64,000 nucleotides of DNA from Bradyrhizobium manausense (lineage in GTDB: Bacteria > Pseudomonadota > Alphaproteobacteria > Rhizobiales > Xanthobacteraceae), in NCBI RefSeq assembly GCF_018130615.1, contig NZ_JAFCKB010000002.1:1-64000 (forward strand), read 5' to 3'. The stretch's first letter is position 1. Each line of letters opens with the position of its first letter. Shown in pieces: positions 34,605-46,018 of this stretch. The notes beneath the pieces are model-generated. The model did no database searches, had not been told where the DNA came from, and worked only from the letters and a program-made list of their open reading frames with translations. The position numbers and the translations under genes were made by a program.

Positions 34605-35369
34605 ATGGATTCCCTCAATCCCGACCATCCGCCGCTGATCGTGACACCTGCGCCGTCGCGCGTCTGGAAGTTCTGGGGCACGGCGCTGTGGGGCCTGCTC
34701 GTCTTCGTCGCGATGTTCGTCGGGCAGGTCGGGGCGATCCTGCTGCTCATTGTCCTGCGCGGGGTGCCGCTCGACATGGCTTCGATCCAGTCGGTCGGCC
34801 GCGAGCCGCAGGCGCTGGCACTGTCGGTCATCATGGGCCTGCCGGCGACGCTCGTGGCTGTGTGGCTCGCCATCCGCATCAAGAAGGCCTCTTTTGTCGA
34901 CTATCTTGCGCTGCGCTGGCCGTCCTGGCGGCAGTTCTTGCTGGGCGCTGTCGGGCTCATCCTGGTCGTGATGGCCTGGGAGGTGGCGTCGCGATCCCTC
35001 GGCCGCGAGGCGACGCCGGGCTTCATGACCGACCTCTTGAAGTCGGGCCGCGACAAGGGCGCGGCGCTGATGCTGTTGTTCGCGTTCAGCGTGGCCGCGC
35101 CGATGTCGGAAGAGGTGCTCGCGCGCGGATTCCTGTTCCGCGGTTGGTCGGCAAGCTTCCTGCGCGTGCCCGGCGCGATCATCCTGTCGTCACTGGTTTG
35201 GACGGCGGTGCATCTGCAATACGATTTTTACTTTCTCGCCGAGGTCTTCTCGATCGGTCTGTGGTTCGGCTACATGCGTCACCGCGCCAACTCACTGTGG
35301 CTCACCATCATGTTGCATGCACTGAACAACATGACCGCGGTGGTGCTGACGATGTGGTTGGGGGGCTGA
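34605..35369 (+). CDS. CPBP intramembrane metalloprotease (CAAX protease-like), first copy
   Basis: 254 residues, about six to seven transmembrane helices. The CPBP motifs are EEVLARGFLFRGW (about 169-181, Glu-Glu and Arg in the active site), and a later SLVWTAVHL with His supplying metal. Function of bacterial CPBP proteins is mostly unknown; some mature bacteriocins or confer self-immunity. Separated by a family 1 repeat from its partner at 35598. Confidence 0.88.
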   Translation: MDSLNPDHPPLIVTPAPSRVWKFWGTALWGLLVFVAMFVGQVGAILLLIVLRGVPLDMASIQSVGREPQALALSVIMGLPATLVAVWLAIRIKKASFVDYLALRWPSWRQFLLGAVGLILVVMAWEVASRSLGREATPGFMTDLLKSGRDKGAALMLLFAFSVAAPMSEEVLARGFLFRGWSASFLRVPGAIILSSLVWTAVHLQYDFYFLAEVFSIGLWFGYMRHRANSLWLTIMLHALNNMTAVVLTMWLGG

Positions 35370-35393
35370 CGCAGGGGCGGTTACCCCGCGTTC

Positions 35394-35480
35394 CGTCATT
35401 GGGAGCGCCGCGAAGCAATCCAGAATCCCTGCGTCGAGGCAGTCTGGATTGCTTCGTCACAAGAGCTCCTCACAATGACG
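35394..35480. repeat. Intergenic palindromic repeat, family 1
   Basis: Ends CGTCATTGGGAGCGCCGCGA and CACAATGACG; the interior has inverted CAATCCAGA / TCTGGATTG. Lies between the two CPBP genes. Confidence 0.7.
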
Positions 35481-35597
35481 TTGGTTGGCGGTGCGCCTCA
35501 TACTTCGGGCCACGATGATTGCCGAGAAAATCATTCTTTCGTATGTTCGGTAGAGATTTAGCCCGCATTCGCCGCGAAGTTGTCGCGAGGAGCCTAT

Positions 35598-36350
35598 ATG
35601 TCGGACCTCCAAAGTGCAGATCCCTCGGCGGCGGGCGCGCGGCTCAGAACCTGGGATTTTTGGGAGACGACACTGGTCGCCCTGCTTGCGTACGGTGCAT
35701 TTGTCCTGACAGGCTGGATGGCGTTTCATTTCATTCTGGCTGCGAGCCTGGGACCGAAGGCTTTTACTCCAGCAGAATTCCAGACGTTAGCGTCACAGGG
35801 ACGTTGGTATGGGGTCTTCCTTGTTTCGGGAACGCCCGCGGCGATTGGAGTGCTTTGGATTGCGATCCGGATGACGGGGAGAGAGTTCGGTGAATATCTC
35901 GCTCTGAATTGGCCAGCCGGAGGCGAAATCGTCCGAGCTCTCGCCATCACGACGATCTTCATGTCGATAGAAGGATTCGTGCTATCGAAGATGGGCGCGG
36001 GCGGATATCGATCCGACCCCACGCTCATCGTAGGAGGCGTCGGCGGATTGCTCGTGTGGCTCATTGGTGCCTGTATTGCCGGACCTCTTATGGAAGAGCT
36101 TGTGGTTCGCGGCTTCCTGTTTCGCGGCTGGTCGGAGTCTTTTCTCGGACCGGTCGGCGCCATCGTCCTTACGTCGGCTGTGTGGTCATTAAATCATACG
36201 CAGTACGATTGGTTTGGACGCGCGATTATTTTCGCCTTCGGACTTGTGCTGGGTCATCTTCGATGGACGAGCAAGTCCACATGGACAACGATTGTGGCTC
36301 ATTCGGCCTGCAATACCTTCCTCTCCTTTACGTTGGGGCGCTACGTCTAG
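35598..36350 (+). CDS. CPBP intramembrane metalloprotease, second copy, lower GC
   Basis: 250 residues from ATG at 35598 behind GAGGAG. Same family as 34605-35369: EELVVRGFLFRGWSE and SAVWSLNHTQYDWF carry the metalloprotease Glu-Glu-Arg and His motifs. Its GC and codon use are visibly lower than those of the first copy, so it is probably a paralogue of separate origin rather than a recent duplicate. Convergent with the AEC transporter gene. Confidence 0.88.
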   Translation: MSDLQSADPSAAGARLRTWDFWETTLVALLAYGAFVLTGWMAFHFILAASLGPKAFTPAEFQTLASQGRWYGVFLVSGTPAAIGVLWIAIRMTGREFGEYLALNWPAGGEIVRALAITTIFMSIEGFVLSKMGAGGYRSDPTLIVGGVGGLLVWLIGACIAGPLMEELVVRGFLFRGWSESFLGPVGAIVLTSAVWSLNHTQYDWFGRAIIFAFGLVLGHLRWTSKSTWTTIVAHSACNTFLSFTLGRYV

Positions 36351-36353
36351 CGC

Positions 36354-37277
36354 TCACGCCACCAGCGCGATGGCGACCGGCATCGTGATCGCCGCCAAAA
36401 TCGTTTGCAGCGTGATGATCTGTGCCAGTAGTGGCGCGTCACCCCCCATCTGTCGCGCGAGCACATAGGCGCTCGGCGAGGTCGGCACCGCCGCGCAGAT
36501 CGCGACGATCGCGAGGTTGGTGCCGGATAGCCCGAACCAGGTGGCGAGCGCCAGCGCGAGCACCGGCATCAGTGCCAGCTTGAACGCCACGCCGATCGTC
36601 GCGCCCACGCTCGGACGGAGCAGGCCCTTGAGCTGGAGGCCGGCGCCGGTGACGAGCAGGCCGATGGCGAGCGAGGAGCGGCCGAGCGCGTCGGCGACCT
36701 CGTGCCAGATCTTTGGCAGCGGCAGGTGAATGACGTTGATGACGAGACCAATGACGCAGGCCCAGATCAGGGGATTGCGGATCACGGTCATGGCGATCGC
36801 GCGTGCGGACTGCTTCTCCGGGGAAGCGTAATGCGCGAGCACGGCGACGCTGAATACGTTGACCAGCGGAATGATCGCGACCATCGCGACCGAGGCCAGC
36901 GCCAGCCCGACATCGCCGTACAGATTGGCGGAGACGGAGAGCGCGACATAAGTCTGCCAGCGCGTCGCGCCCTGGAAGATCGAGGTGAAGGCGGGGCCGT
37001 CGATGTCGAGCCGCGCCAGCGCCGGACGGAGCGCAAGGCAGAGCAGCGACATCGCCAGCGCCGACAGCAGCAGCGCGCCGCCGACGCCGGCGACGGGCAC
37101 TTTTGAGAGGTCCGCCTTCACCAGCGTCTGGATCAGCAGCATCGGAAACAGCACGAAATAGGTCAGCCGCTCCAGCCCGTGCCATTGCGTGTCGAGCCGC
37201 ATCAGGCTGTGCCGGAGCACCACGCCGAGCACGATGAGGATGAAGACCGGCAGCAGCGCCGCGATCACCACGGCCAT
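36354..37277 (-). CDS. AEC-family transporter
   Basis: 307 residues, about ten hydrophobic helices, auxin-efflux-carrier (AEC) fold. Contains the conserved SxANLYGDVGLAL and a repeat of five-helix halves. Transports an unknown, probably carboxylic, anion. Starts three bases after the ruvX stop on the same strand, but this coupling looks incidental. Confidence 0.9.
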   Translation of the reverse strand: MAVVIAALLPVFILIVLGVVLRHSLMRLDTQWHGLERLTYFVLFPMLLIQTLVKADLSKVPVAGVGGALLLSALAMSLLCLALRPALARLDIDGPAFTSIFQGATRWQTYVALSVSANLYGDVGLALASVAMVAIIPLVNVFSVAVLAHYASPEKQSARAIAMTVIRNPLIWACVIGLVINVIHLPLPKIWHEVADALGRSSLAIGLLVTGAGLQLKGLLRPSVGATIGVAFKLALMPVLALALATWFGLSGTNLAIVAICAAVPTSPSAYVLARQMGGDAPLLAQIITLQTILAAITMPVAIALVA

Positions 37278-37280
37278 GGA

Positions 37281-37772
37281 TCAGCCGTTCCCCGATGTCG
37301 CGCGAAGATTTGCGAGGCGGTCGAGCGCTCCTTGCAGGATGAAGATCGCAGCGTGCTCGTCGATAACCTCGGCGCGCTTGGCACGGCTGACATCCATGCC
37401 GATCAGCTCGCGTTCGACCGCTGCGGTCGAGAGCCGCTCGTCCCAGAGGCCAATGGGGAGCGTCGTCAGGTTGGCGAGATTGCGGGCGAAGGCCCGGGTG
37501 GATTGCGCGCGCGGGCCCTCGCTGCCGTCCATGTTGATGGGAAGACCGAGCACGAAGCCGACCACCTTGCGCTCGGTGGCGATGGCGAGCAGGCGGGCTG
37601 CGTCCTGCTTGAACTGCTTGCGCTGGATGGTCTCGACACCGGTCGCTAACCGGCGGTCCGGATTGGACACGGCAACGCCGATGGTCTTGGTGCCGAGATC
37701 AAGGCCGATCAACCCGCCGCGTTCGGGCCAGTGGGTTGCAGCATCGACGAGGGGCAGGATAAGAGCCGGCAT
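37281..37772 (-). CDS. ruvX: Holliday-junction resolvase RuvX (YqgF)
   Basis: 163 residues, RNase H-like fold. Motifs GLDLGTKTIGVAVSNP (about 23-38, first catalytic Asp), KVVGFVLGLPINMDG (about 69-83), LWDERLSTAAVE and a late DEHAAIFILQ. Also implicated in 16S rRNA maturation. Normally next to pyrB or aspartate pathway genes in some relatives; here ahead of an AEC transporter. Confidence 0.93.
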   Translation of the reverse strand: MPALILPLVDAATHWPERGGLIGLDLGTKTIGVAVSNPDRRLATGVETIQRKQFKQDAARLLAIATERKVVGFVLGLPINMDGSEGPRAQSTRAFARNLANLTTLPIGLWDERLSTAAVERELIGMDVSRAKRAEVIDEHAAIFILQGALDRLANLRATSGNG

Positions 37773-37818
37773 GGACTAGCGCATATCATGCGCCGCGCCG
37801 CGGAGTGAACCCTCAACG

Positions 37819-38034
37819 ATGGATGCACTGACACTATTCGGCCTGTTTGCCGTGACGGCGATGCTGGTCTGCTATGCCCTTGAGGATCGCAGCCACTGGT
37901 TCGTACTGCTGTTCGCCGCCTCCTGCGGGCTCGGCTCGGCCTACGGCTTCCTGCAGGGGGCCTGGCCGTTCGGTCTTGTCGAGGCGATCTGGGCCGTCGT
38001 TGCGCTGCGGCGGTGGTGGATCAGGCCGCGATGA
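37819..38034 (+). CDS. Small membrane protein
   Basis: 71 residues with up to three short hydrophobic segments (about 5-20, 28-40, 45-62), Trp-rich and ending in RRWWIRPR. Overlaps the stop end of the LysR gene (38021) by 14 bases, tail to tail. No named family recognised. Confidence 0.7.
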   Translation: MDALTLFGLFAVTAMLVCYALEDRSHWFVLLFAASCGLGSAYGFLQGAWPFGLVEAIWAVVALRRWWIRPR

Positions 38035-38911
38035 TTTCGTCATCCCTGGTCAGGCAGGACAGGAAGCCTTGAAGTGCGCTGGATTGATGGCCGGCGCGGC
38101 GCTGGATGAACAGCGTCTCGACGCGGGCATGTGAGGGGCTCAGCGCGTGCACCGTCACACTGCCGGTCATCGCGCTGCGCTCGACCACGGTGCGCGGCAA
38201 CAGCGTCACGCCCATGTCGGCGGCGACGCAGCCGATCATGCCGTCGAGCGTGCCGAGCTCGAAGCGCGTGGCCGAGGGCCAGCCGAACTCGACCAAAATC
38301 TGCTCGAGCCGCTGGCGATAGGTGCAGCCGGTGCGGAAGACGAGCGCGGTCGGGCCTGACTCCGGTGTGCCGGCGCGCAGCTCGGCGAGCGAGGCCCAGC
38401 GCCGCGCGCTGACCAGCACCAGCTCTTCGCGGAATGCGCTGGTCGCGGTCAGATCGGCATGCGCGATCGGGCCGGCGACGAAGGCGCCATCGAGCGTGCC
38501 TTCGAGCACGCCGGCGACGAGATCGGCGGTCGGCGACGTGCGCAGGCTGAGGCGCACGGCCGGGAAGCGGCGGTGGAAATCGGCGAGCAGCGGCGGCAAC
38601 CGCACCGCAGCCGTGGTCTCCATCGAGCCGATCGAAAGCGGACCCTTCGGCTCGCCATCGTCGCGCGCGGCGAGCACGGCTTCGCGCGACAGCGCGGCCA
38701 TCCGCTGTGCGTAGGGCAGGAGGCGCTTGCCGGCGCCGGTCAGCGCCATGCCGCGGCTGTGACGCTCGAACAGGGGTGTGCCGATCTCGGCCTCCAGGGC
38801 CTTGATGCGCTGGGTGACGTTGGATTGCACCGTGTTGAGCTCTTCGGCAGCGCGGGTGATGCCGCCGGTGCGGGCGACCGCGGCAAAGGTCTGGATATCG
38901 CTCAGTTCCAT
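38021..38911 (-). CDS. LysR-family transcriptional regulator
   Basis: 296 residues from ATG at 38911. N-terminal helix-turn-helix MELSDIQTFAAVARTGGITRAAEELNTVQS..., then a PBP2-like effector domain (GPLSIGSMETTAAVRLPPLLADFHRRFP onward). Divergent from the first nitronate monooxygenase at 39008, so likely its regulator; the inducer is unknown. Confidence 0.93.
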   Translation of the reverse strand: MELSDIQTFAAVARTGGITRAAEELNTVQSNVTQRIKALEAEIGTPLFERHSRGMALTGAGKRLLPYAQRMAALSREAVLAARDDGEPKGPLSIGSMETTAAVRLPPLLADFHRRFPAVRLSLRTSPTADLVAGVLEGTLDGAFVAGPIAHADLTATSAFREELVLVSARRWASLAELRAGTPESGPTALVFRTGCTYRQRLEQILVEFGWPSATRFELGTLDGMIGCVAADMGVTLLPRTVVERSAMTGSVTVHALSPSHARVETLFIQRRAGHQSSALQGFLSCLTRDDEIIAA

Positions 38912-39007
38912 GGCGTCGTTTCGCTTTTGTGATGGCAGCGTTCGCAACAATTCATTTTTCCAGAATGCTAGTTGCGCCTAATGTTCCTGTCCAGAGCGGG
39001 AGACCCC

Positions 39008-40012
39008 ATGCCGATCACCACGCCGCTGACGGAGCTTCTCCGGATCAGGCATCCGATCCTGTCAGCACCCATGGACACGATCGCCGGCAGCCGGCTGACC
39101 CGCGCCGTCAGCGAGGCCGGCGGATTTGGCATCTTGGGCGGTGGCTATGGCGACCGTGCCCGTCTGCAGGCTGAGGCTGCGGAGCTGAGTGGCTTTGCGC
39201 CTTTCGGGATCGGCTTCATCACCTGGAGCCTGGCAAAACAGCCCGAGCTTCTCGACATCGCGCTCGATGCGCGGCCGCAGGCGGTCATGCTGTCGTTCGG
39301 CGATCCCGCGCCGTTCGCGCCGCGCATCAAAGCGAGCGGCGCGCGGCTGATCTGCCAAGTGCAGAGCGAGGACATGGCGAAACAGGCGCTCGATGCCGGC
39401 GCGGAGATCTTGATCGCGCAGGGGACTGAGGCGGGCGGTCACGGCGCGTCGCGCACCACGGTCGATATCGTGCCAGCCATTGTTGATCTTTCCGCCGGGC
39501 GGGTGCCTGTTGTCGCGGCCGGCGGCATCGCCGACGGCCGGGGTCTCGCGGCCATGATGATGCTCGGCGCATCCGGCGTGCTGATCGGCACGCGGTTCTA
39601 TGCGAGCGTCGAGGCCAATGGCGCCGCCGCGGCCAAGGAGCGCATTCGCACGGCCGATGGCAATGGCACTGTGCGCGGCGTCGTTCCCGACTGGTCGCGA
39701 AAACTGTTCTGGCCGGCTCCGTTCACTGCACGAACGCTGGTCAACGACCATATCAAGAGCTGGACCGGCCGCGAGATCGAGCTGATGCAACGCGCAGACG
39801 ACGTCGCCAAGGCCTATGCCGCGGCAAAAATGGCGGGTGATTTCGAAATCGCGGCCGTCTTTGCCGGAGAAGCCGTCGGCCTGATCCATGATATTCCACC
39901 GGCGGCCGAGATCGTCGAACGGATTGCGTCCGAGGCCGGGCAGCTTCTGGCCGGCCGGCGCAACTCCAGTGTTTCTTTCTCTTCTCCCCTTGTGGGAGAA
40001 GGTGGCGCGTAG
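39008..40012 (+). CDS. Nitronate monooxygenase-like flavoprotein, first copy
   Basis: 334 residues from ATG at 39008. TIM-barrel FMN enzyme of the NMO/2-nitropropane dioxygenase family: HPILSAPM early, GTEAGGHGASRTTVDIVPAI at about 140-160 and AAGGIADGRGLAAMMMLGASGVLIGTRF. The last ~10 codons (SPLVGEGGA) are read from an intergenic repeat, so the true C-terminus was probably altered by repeat insertion. Divergent from a LysR regulator. Confidence 0.88.
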   Translation: MPITTPLTELLRIRHPILSAPMDTIAGSRLTRAVSEAGGFGILGGGYGDRARLQAEAAELSGFAPFGIGFITWSLAKQPELLDIALDARPQAVMLSFGDPAPFAPRIKASGARLICQVQSEDMAKQALDAGAEILIAQGTEAGGHGASRTTVDIVPAIVDLSAGRVPVVAAGGIADGRGLAAMMMLGASGVLIGTRFYASVEANGAAAAKERIRTADGNGTVRGVVPDWSRKLFWPAPFTARTLVNDHIKSWTGREIELMQRADDVAKAYAAAKMAGDFEIAAVFAGEAVGLIHDIPPAAEIVERIASEAGQLLAGRRNSSVSFSSPLVGEGGA

Positions 40013-40139
40013 CGCCGGATGAGGGGTTCTATCCGCGGAGAGAAAAGTCAAATTTGAGAGGTCTGCGTCCGCGGAAGCAAACCCCTCACCCGTCTCGCCG
40101 CTATCGCGGCGATCCACCCTCTCCCACAAGGGGAGAGGG
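39980..40139. repeat. Inverted intergenic repeat pair (family 3) between two nitronate monooxygenase genes
   Basis: Left arm about 39980-40027 (TTCTCCCCTTGTGGGAGAAG ... GGATGAGGGGT) and right arm 40081-40139 (ACCCCTCACCCG ... CACAAGGGGAGAGGG) are inverted copies separated by 53 bases. The left arm includes the stop codon of the first gene. This repeat is of the rhizobial intergenic mosaic type. Confidence 0.75.
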
Positions 40140-40158
40140 CAAGAACGAGAGACACACC

Positions 40159-41599
<1,441 letters not shown>

Positions 41600-41605
41600 T
41601 TGCAT

Positions 41606-41650
41606 AGCGTTTTCGAGCGAAGTGGAAGCCGGTGAAGAAAACGCGTCAAA
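41606..41650. repeat. Intergenic repeat, family 2, shortened
   Basis: AGCGTTTTCGAGCGAAGTGG then AAGCCGGTG and AAGAAAACGCGTCAAA; relative to 12061-12111 the TTCGCGTC part of the middle is missing. Lies seven bases after the gatC stop. Confidence 0.75.
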
Positions 41651-41674
41651 CTAAGAGTCTCTGGACCAAGTCCG

Positions 41675-41887
41675 ATGTGCATGCTTTGCGACGATGAGAA
41701 GGCCTATCAGGCCTACATGAATTACCTCGACAAGATGGAACGGCAGGGCAAGGCTGCTGATCCCAATGTCGCCGTCAATGCCGTGCTCGATGAGCTCGAG
41801 GCCGCCGCGAATGCGGCCGCCAAGAAAGACGACCCGGCCAACGACAAGACCCTGTCTCCGTTCTTCTGCAGCCCGATCAATAAATGA
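41675..41887 (+). CDS. Small Cys-containing protein between gatC and gatA
   Basis: 70 residues. [20 protein letters not shown] at the start gives a CxxC pair; the rest is helical and charged, ending FFCSPINK. It overlaps gatA by four bases (ATGA), so translation is coupled, and it follows gatC on the same strand. The CxxC may bind a metal. I do not recognise a named family; its place inside the gat cluster suggests a conserved accessory role. Confidence 0.75.
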   Translation: MCMLCDDEKAYQAYMNYLDKMERQGKAADPNVAVNAVLDELEAAANAAAKKDDPANDKTLSPFFCSPINK

Positions 41888-43359
41888 CCGATTTGACATC
41901 GCTGACGCTCGCCGAGGCCCGCAAGGGTCTCGCCGACAAGACTTTCACGTCACTCGAGCTGACCGACGCGCATCTTTCCGCGATCGAGAAGGCGCGCGTG
42001 CTCAACGCCTTTATCCTTGAGACGCCTGACCAGGCGCGTGACATGGCGAAGGCCGTGGACGAGAAGATCGCTCGCGGCGACGCCGGCCCGCTCGCGGGCA
42101 TCCCGCTCGGCATCAAGGATCTGTTCGCGACCAAGGGCGTGCGCACCACGGCGTGCTCAAAAATCCTCGGCAATTTCGTGCCGACCTACGAGTCCACCAT
42201 CACGTCGCAGCTCTGGCGCGACGGCGCCGTGATGCTCGGCAAGCTCAACAATGACGAGTTCGCGATGGGCTCGGCGAACGAGACCTCGTGCTTCGGCCCC
42301 GTCGGCAATCCCTGGCGGCGCGAAGGAAGCAACACCACGCTGGTGCCGGGCGGTTCGTCCGGCGGTTCGGCGTCGGCGGTGGCGGCGCTGCTCTGCATGG
42401 GCGCGACGGCGACCGACACCGGCGGCTCGATCCGCCAGCCGGCGGCATTCACCGCGACCGTCGGCATCAAGCCGACCTATGGCCGCTGCTCGCGCTGGGG
42501 CATCGTCGCCTTTGCCTCCTCGCTCGATCAAGCCGGTCCGATCGCGCGCAGCGTGCGCGACAGCGCCATGCTGCTGCGCTCGATGGCCGGCCACGATCCG
42601 AAGGACACGACCTCGGTCGACATTGCCGTGCCGGATTACGAGGCTGCGATCGGCAAGTCCGTGAAGGGCATGAAGATCGGTATCCCCAAGGAGTATCGTC
42701 TCGACGGCATGCCGGCCGAGATCGAGAAGCTCTGGAGCGAGGGCGCCGCCTGGCTGAAAGCGGCCGGCGCCGAACTGGTCGAGGTGTCGCTGCCGCACAC
42801 CAAATACGCGCTGCCGGCCTATTACATCGTGGCACCGGCGGAAGCGTCCTCCAACCTCGCGCGCTATGACGGCGTTCGCTACGGCCTGCGCGAGCAAGGC
42901 AAGAACATCGTCGAGCAGTACGAAAACACCCGCGCCGAAGGCTTTGGCGCCGAGGTGCGCCGCCGCGTCATGATCGGCACCTATGTGCTCTCGGCCGGCT
43001 ATTACGACGCCTACTATCTGCGCGCTCAGAAGGTGCGCACGCTGATCAAGAAGGACTTTGAGGATTGCTTCGCCAAGGGCGTCAACGCGATCCTGACGCC
43101 GGCAACGCCGTCGGCGGCCTTTGGCATCGGCGAGAAGGGCGGCGCGGACCCCGTCGAGATGTATCTCAACGATATCTTCACGGTGACCGTGAACATGGCG
43201 GGCCTGCCGGGCATCGCGGTGCCCGCCGGCAAGGACGCGCAGGGCCTGCCGCTCGGCCTGCAACTGATCGGCCGTCCGTTCGAGGAGGAGACGCTGTTCT
43301 CGCTCGGCGAGGTGATCGAGCAGGCCGCCGGCCGCTTCACCCCCGCGAGGTGGTGGTGA
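41884..43359 (+). CDS. gatA: Glutamyl-tRNA(Gln)/aspartyl-tRNA(Asn) amidotransferase subunit A
   Basis: 491 residues. Amidase that releases ammonia from glutamine for transamidation. Triad Lys78 ([10 protein letters not shown]), cis-Ser158 in PGGSSGGSA and nucleophile Ser182 in [10 protein letters not shown]. Starts on the overlapping ATGA of the small upstream gene and ends on GTGA overlapping the start of the next small gene. Full length for the family. Confidence 0.96.
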   Translation: MTDLTSLTLAEARKGLADKTFTSLELTDAHLSAIEKARVLNAFILETPDQARDMAKAVDEKIARGDAGPLAGIPLGIKDLFATKGVRTTACSKILGNFVPTYESTITSQLWRDGAVMLGKLNNDEFAMGSANETSCFGPVGNPWRREGSNTTLVPGGSSGGSASAVAALLCMGATATDTGGSIRQPAAFTATVGIKPTYGRCSRWGIVAFASSLDQAGPIARSVRDSAMLLRSMAGHDPKDTTSVDIAVPDYEAAIGKSVKGMKIGIPKEYRLDGMPAEIEKLWSEGAAWLKAAGAELVEVSLPHTKYALPAYYIVAPAEASSNLARYDGVRYGLREQGKNIVEQYENTRAEGFGAEVRRRVMIGTYVLSAGYYDAYYLRAQKVRTLIKKDFEDCFAKGVNAILTPATPSAAFGIGEKGGADPVEMYLNDIFTVTVNMAGLPGIAVPAGKDAQGLPLGLQLIGRPFEEETLFSLGEVIEQAAGRFTPARWW

Positions 43360-43646
43360 ATGTCGCTGATTTCATCGCGAGCCTCGACGGCGCGGCGCCT
43401 GCGCCGAGCCTGAACGCGCCGCTCGCCGGTCTCTGGTGGGCTGCGAAGGGTGATTGGGACCAGGCCCACAAGATCGTTCAGGACGACCAGGGGCGCGACG
43501 CCGCCTGGGTGCACGCTTATCTGCACCGCGTCGAAGGCGACCTCGGCAATGCCGGCTATTGGTACCGCCAGGCCGGCCAGGTGGCGGCAAAGGATTCATT
43601 GGAAGCGGAGTGGGAGCGGATCGCTGCCACGCTGCTCGCCCGGTGA
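43356..43646 (+). CDS. Small protein of unknown function after gatA
   Basis: 96 residues from GTG at 43356, overlapping the gatA stop by four bases. Sequence is soluble: [40 protein letters not shown] and [22 protein letters not shown], resembling a helical-repeat protein. Likely co-translated with gatA. I do not recognise a characterised family. Confidence 0.75.
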   Translation: MNVADFIASLDGAAPAPSLNAPLAGLWWAAKGDWDQAHKIVQDDQGRDAAWVHAYLHRVEGDLGNAGYWYRQAGQVAAKDSLEAEWERIAATLLAR

Positions 43647-43683
43647 GACCGCGCCAGCGGCGAAGACGTCTCGCCGGACGCTA

Positions 43684-44328
43684 TTATCGCAGCGTTCCCT
43701 TCGGCAGCAGGTATTCGTGAACATGCGGGCAGACATTGCCGAGGTTACACCGTTCTGCCTTGATGAGCGGCTCGAGCTGGGCGATCAGCGCCTTGGCGTC
43801 GAACACTTTGGGCGGTGCCGCCACGACGGGCGCGGGGAGGAAGTGCACGTCGGCCTCGAGCCCGGGCTTTGGCGAGGCCGCTCCGCCGCCGGTGTAGATG
43901 AAGACACCGCCGCCGCGCGCAAGCCTGACCGGCTCATCCGGCCGCATGGCGAGATCGTCGTCCCGGATCCTGAAATCGGCGGCTTCCTGTGGCGAGACGG
44001 GAATATGGGTGCGCAGCGACGGCACGGCAACAGCGAGGCGAGGGCGACGATCGTCCGCCGGCGGCCGCCGCATCACGAATTGAATGTCCGACAGGATTTC
44101 AAATCCGGCAAAACCCTTTTCGACCGCCAGCTGGGCCGAGCGATAGAGCCAATAGACCTGAACGCTCTCGCGGGTGGTGTAACCATTGCCCTGGAAGGTC
44201 ACGCGGTAGACGTCCGGCCTCAGCTCCTTGACGTCGGACCCTCCGGTGAAGCCTGATTGCTGATAAGGCGTCGAGCATGACACAAGAATGGCAGCTGCAG
44301 CCGCCAGCATCGAAACGCGAAAAAACAT
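43684..44328 (-). CDS. CC0125/CC1285-type lipoprotein
   Basis: 214 residues from ATG at 44328. Signal peptide with a lipobox around ILVSCS, Cys about residue 18, so an outer- or inner-membrane lipoprotein. The body (YRVTFQGNGYTTRESVQVYWLYRSAQLAVEKGFAGFEIL) matches the alphaproteobacterial CC0125/CC1285 family of unknown function. It is on the opposite strand and splits gatB from the gatC-gatA unit. Confidence 0.85.
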   Translation of the reverse strand: MFFRVSMLAAAAAILVSCSTPYQQSGFTGGSDVKELRPDVYRVTFQGNGYTTRESVQVYWLYRSAQLAVEKGFAGFEILSDIQFVMRRPPADDRRPRLAVAVPSLRTHIPVSPQEAADFRIRDDDLAMRPDEPVRLARGGGVFIYTGGGAASPKPGLEADVHFLPAPVVAAPPKVFDAKALIAQLEPLIKAERCNLGNVCPHVHEYLLPKGTLR

Positions 44329-44533
44329 GCATTGCCCCCTGCGCAACCTTTATGGTGCATCAGGGGTTTGCGTCAATGCCTGAGTGCGCGGCGCCGGCGG
44401 CATTGCGCAGGCGAGATGGCGGAGGTGCAGGCTGTGCTGCCGTCCGCACGCCGCCTTCTCTGGCTTGACTGGCGCAACCCGTTGCGCGAAGCCCAGCCAT
44501 CCCCGATATGATCTGATCTGGACCCCGAGACCG

Positions 44534-46018
44534 ATGAACGCACCAGCCGCATCCCACAAGCTTCTCAAAGGCGCCACCGGTGACTGGGAGATGGTCATCG
44601 GCATGGAGATCCATGCCCAGGTGACGTCGAAGTCGAAATTGTTCTCCGGCGCTTCCACGGAGTTCGGCGGCGAGCCGAACAGCCACGTGTCGCTGGTGGA
44701 CGCCGCGATGCCGGGCATGTTGCCCGTGATCAACGAGGAATGCGTCAGGCAGGCTGTCCGGACCGGGCTTGGCCTCAACGCAAAGATCAACCTGCGCTCG
44801 GTGTTCGACCGGAAAAACTATTTCTATCCAGACCTGCCGCAGGGCTACCAGATCAGCCAGTACAAATCGCCCGTGGTGGGCGAAGGCGAAGTGGTGGTCG
44901 AGCTCGACGGCGGTCGCAGCGTCTCCATCGGCATCGAGCGGCTGCATCTCGAGCAGGACGCCGGCAAGTTGCTGCACGATCGATCTCCGACCATGTCCAA
45001 TGTGGATCTCAACCGCTCCGGCGTGGCGCTGATGGAGATCGTCTCCAAGCCCGACATCCGCGATGCCGAGCAGGCCAAGGCCTACGTGACCAAGCTTCGT
45101 TCGATCCTGCGCTATCTCGGCACCTGCGACGGCGACATGGAGAAGGGGAGCTTGCGCGCCGACGTCAACGTCTCCGTGCGCAAGCCGGGTGCGCCGCTCG
45201 GCACGCGCTGCGAGATCAAGAACATGAACTCGATCAACTTCATCGGCCAGGCGATCGAGTACGAAGCGCGACGCCAGATCGAAATCCTCGAGGAGGGCGG
45301 CCAGATCGACCAGGAGACGCGGCTCTACGATCCCAACAAGGGCGAGACGCGCTCGATGCGCTCGAAGGAAGAGGCACATGACTACCGCTACTTCCCCGAT
45401 CCGGATTTGCTGCCGCTGGAGTTCAGCCAGACCTTCGTCGACGAGCTGAAGGCGAAGCTGCCGGAGCTGCCGGATCAGAAGAAGACACGCTTTGTCGCAG
45501 ATTTCGGCCTGTCGGCTTACGATGCGAGCGTGCTGGTCGCCGAGCGCGAGAGTGCGGTGTTCTACGAGACGGTGCTCGACAAGCTCGCCAACCGCGCCCG
45601 CGACGGCAAGATGGCGGCGAACTGGGTGATCAACGAGCTGTTCGGCCGTCTCAACAAGGAAGGCCGGGATATTACGGGCTCTCCGGTCTCATCCGAGCAG
45701 CTCGCTGCGATCATCGACCTGATCGGCGAGGGCACGATCTCCGGCAAGATCGCCAAAGATCTGTTCGAGATCGTCTGGCAGGAGGGCGGCGACCCTCGTG
45801 CGCTGGTCGAAAGCCGCGGCATGAAGCAGGTCACGGATCTCTCGGCGATCGAAAAGGTTGTCGACGACATCATCGCGGCCAATCCGGACAAGGCTGCGCA
45901 GGTGAAGGACAAGCCGCAGTCGCTCGGCTGGTTCGTTGGCCAGGTGATGAAGTCATCCGGCGGCAAGGCGAACCCGCAGGCCGTCAATGATCTACTCAAG
46001 TCCAAGCTCGGCATCTGA
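44534..46018 (+). CDS. gatB: Aspartyl/glutamyl-tRNA amidotransferase subunit B
   Basis: 494 residues from ATG at 44534. Binds and phosphorylates the misacylated tRNA. Typical GatB features: [23 protein letters not shown] at about 19-41, [25 protein letters not shown] (~213-237) and a C-terminal helical YqeY-like tail ([15 protein letters not shown], then [29 protein letters not shown]). Separated from gatA by 0.9 kb including a reversed lipoprotein gene. Confidence 0.96.
   Translation: MNAPAASHKLLKGATGDWEMVIGMEIHAQVTSKSKLFSGASTEFGGEPNSHVSLVDAAMPGMLPVINEECVRQAVRTGLGLNAKINLRSVFDRKNYFYPDLPQGYQISQYKSPVVGEGEVVVELDGGRSVSIGIERLHLEQDAGKLLHDRSPTMSNVDLNRSGVALMEIVSKPDIRDAEQAKAYVTKLRSILRYLGTCDGDMEKGSLRADVNVSVRKPGAPLGTRCEIKNMNSINFIGQAIEYEARRQIEILEEGGQIDQETRLYDPNKGETRSMRSKEEAHDYRYFPDPDLLPLEFSQTFVDELKAKLPELPDQKKTRFVADFGLSAYDASVLVAERESAVFYETVLDKLANRARDGKMAANWVINELFGRLNKEGRDITGSPVSSEQLAAIIDLIGEGTISGKIAKDLFEIVWQEGGDPRALVESRGMKQVTDLSAIEKVVDDIIAANPDKAAQVKDKPQSLGWFVGQVMKSSGGKANPQAVNDLLKSKLGI

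Noticed and set aside
38936-39007. Start of the first nitronate monooxygenase at 38972
   Set aside because: The additional 12 codons have no ribosome site and fall in the divergent promoter region; ATG at 39008 begins the family sequence.
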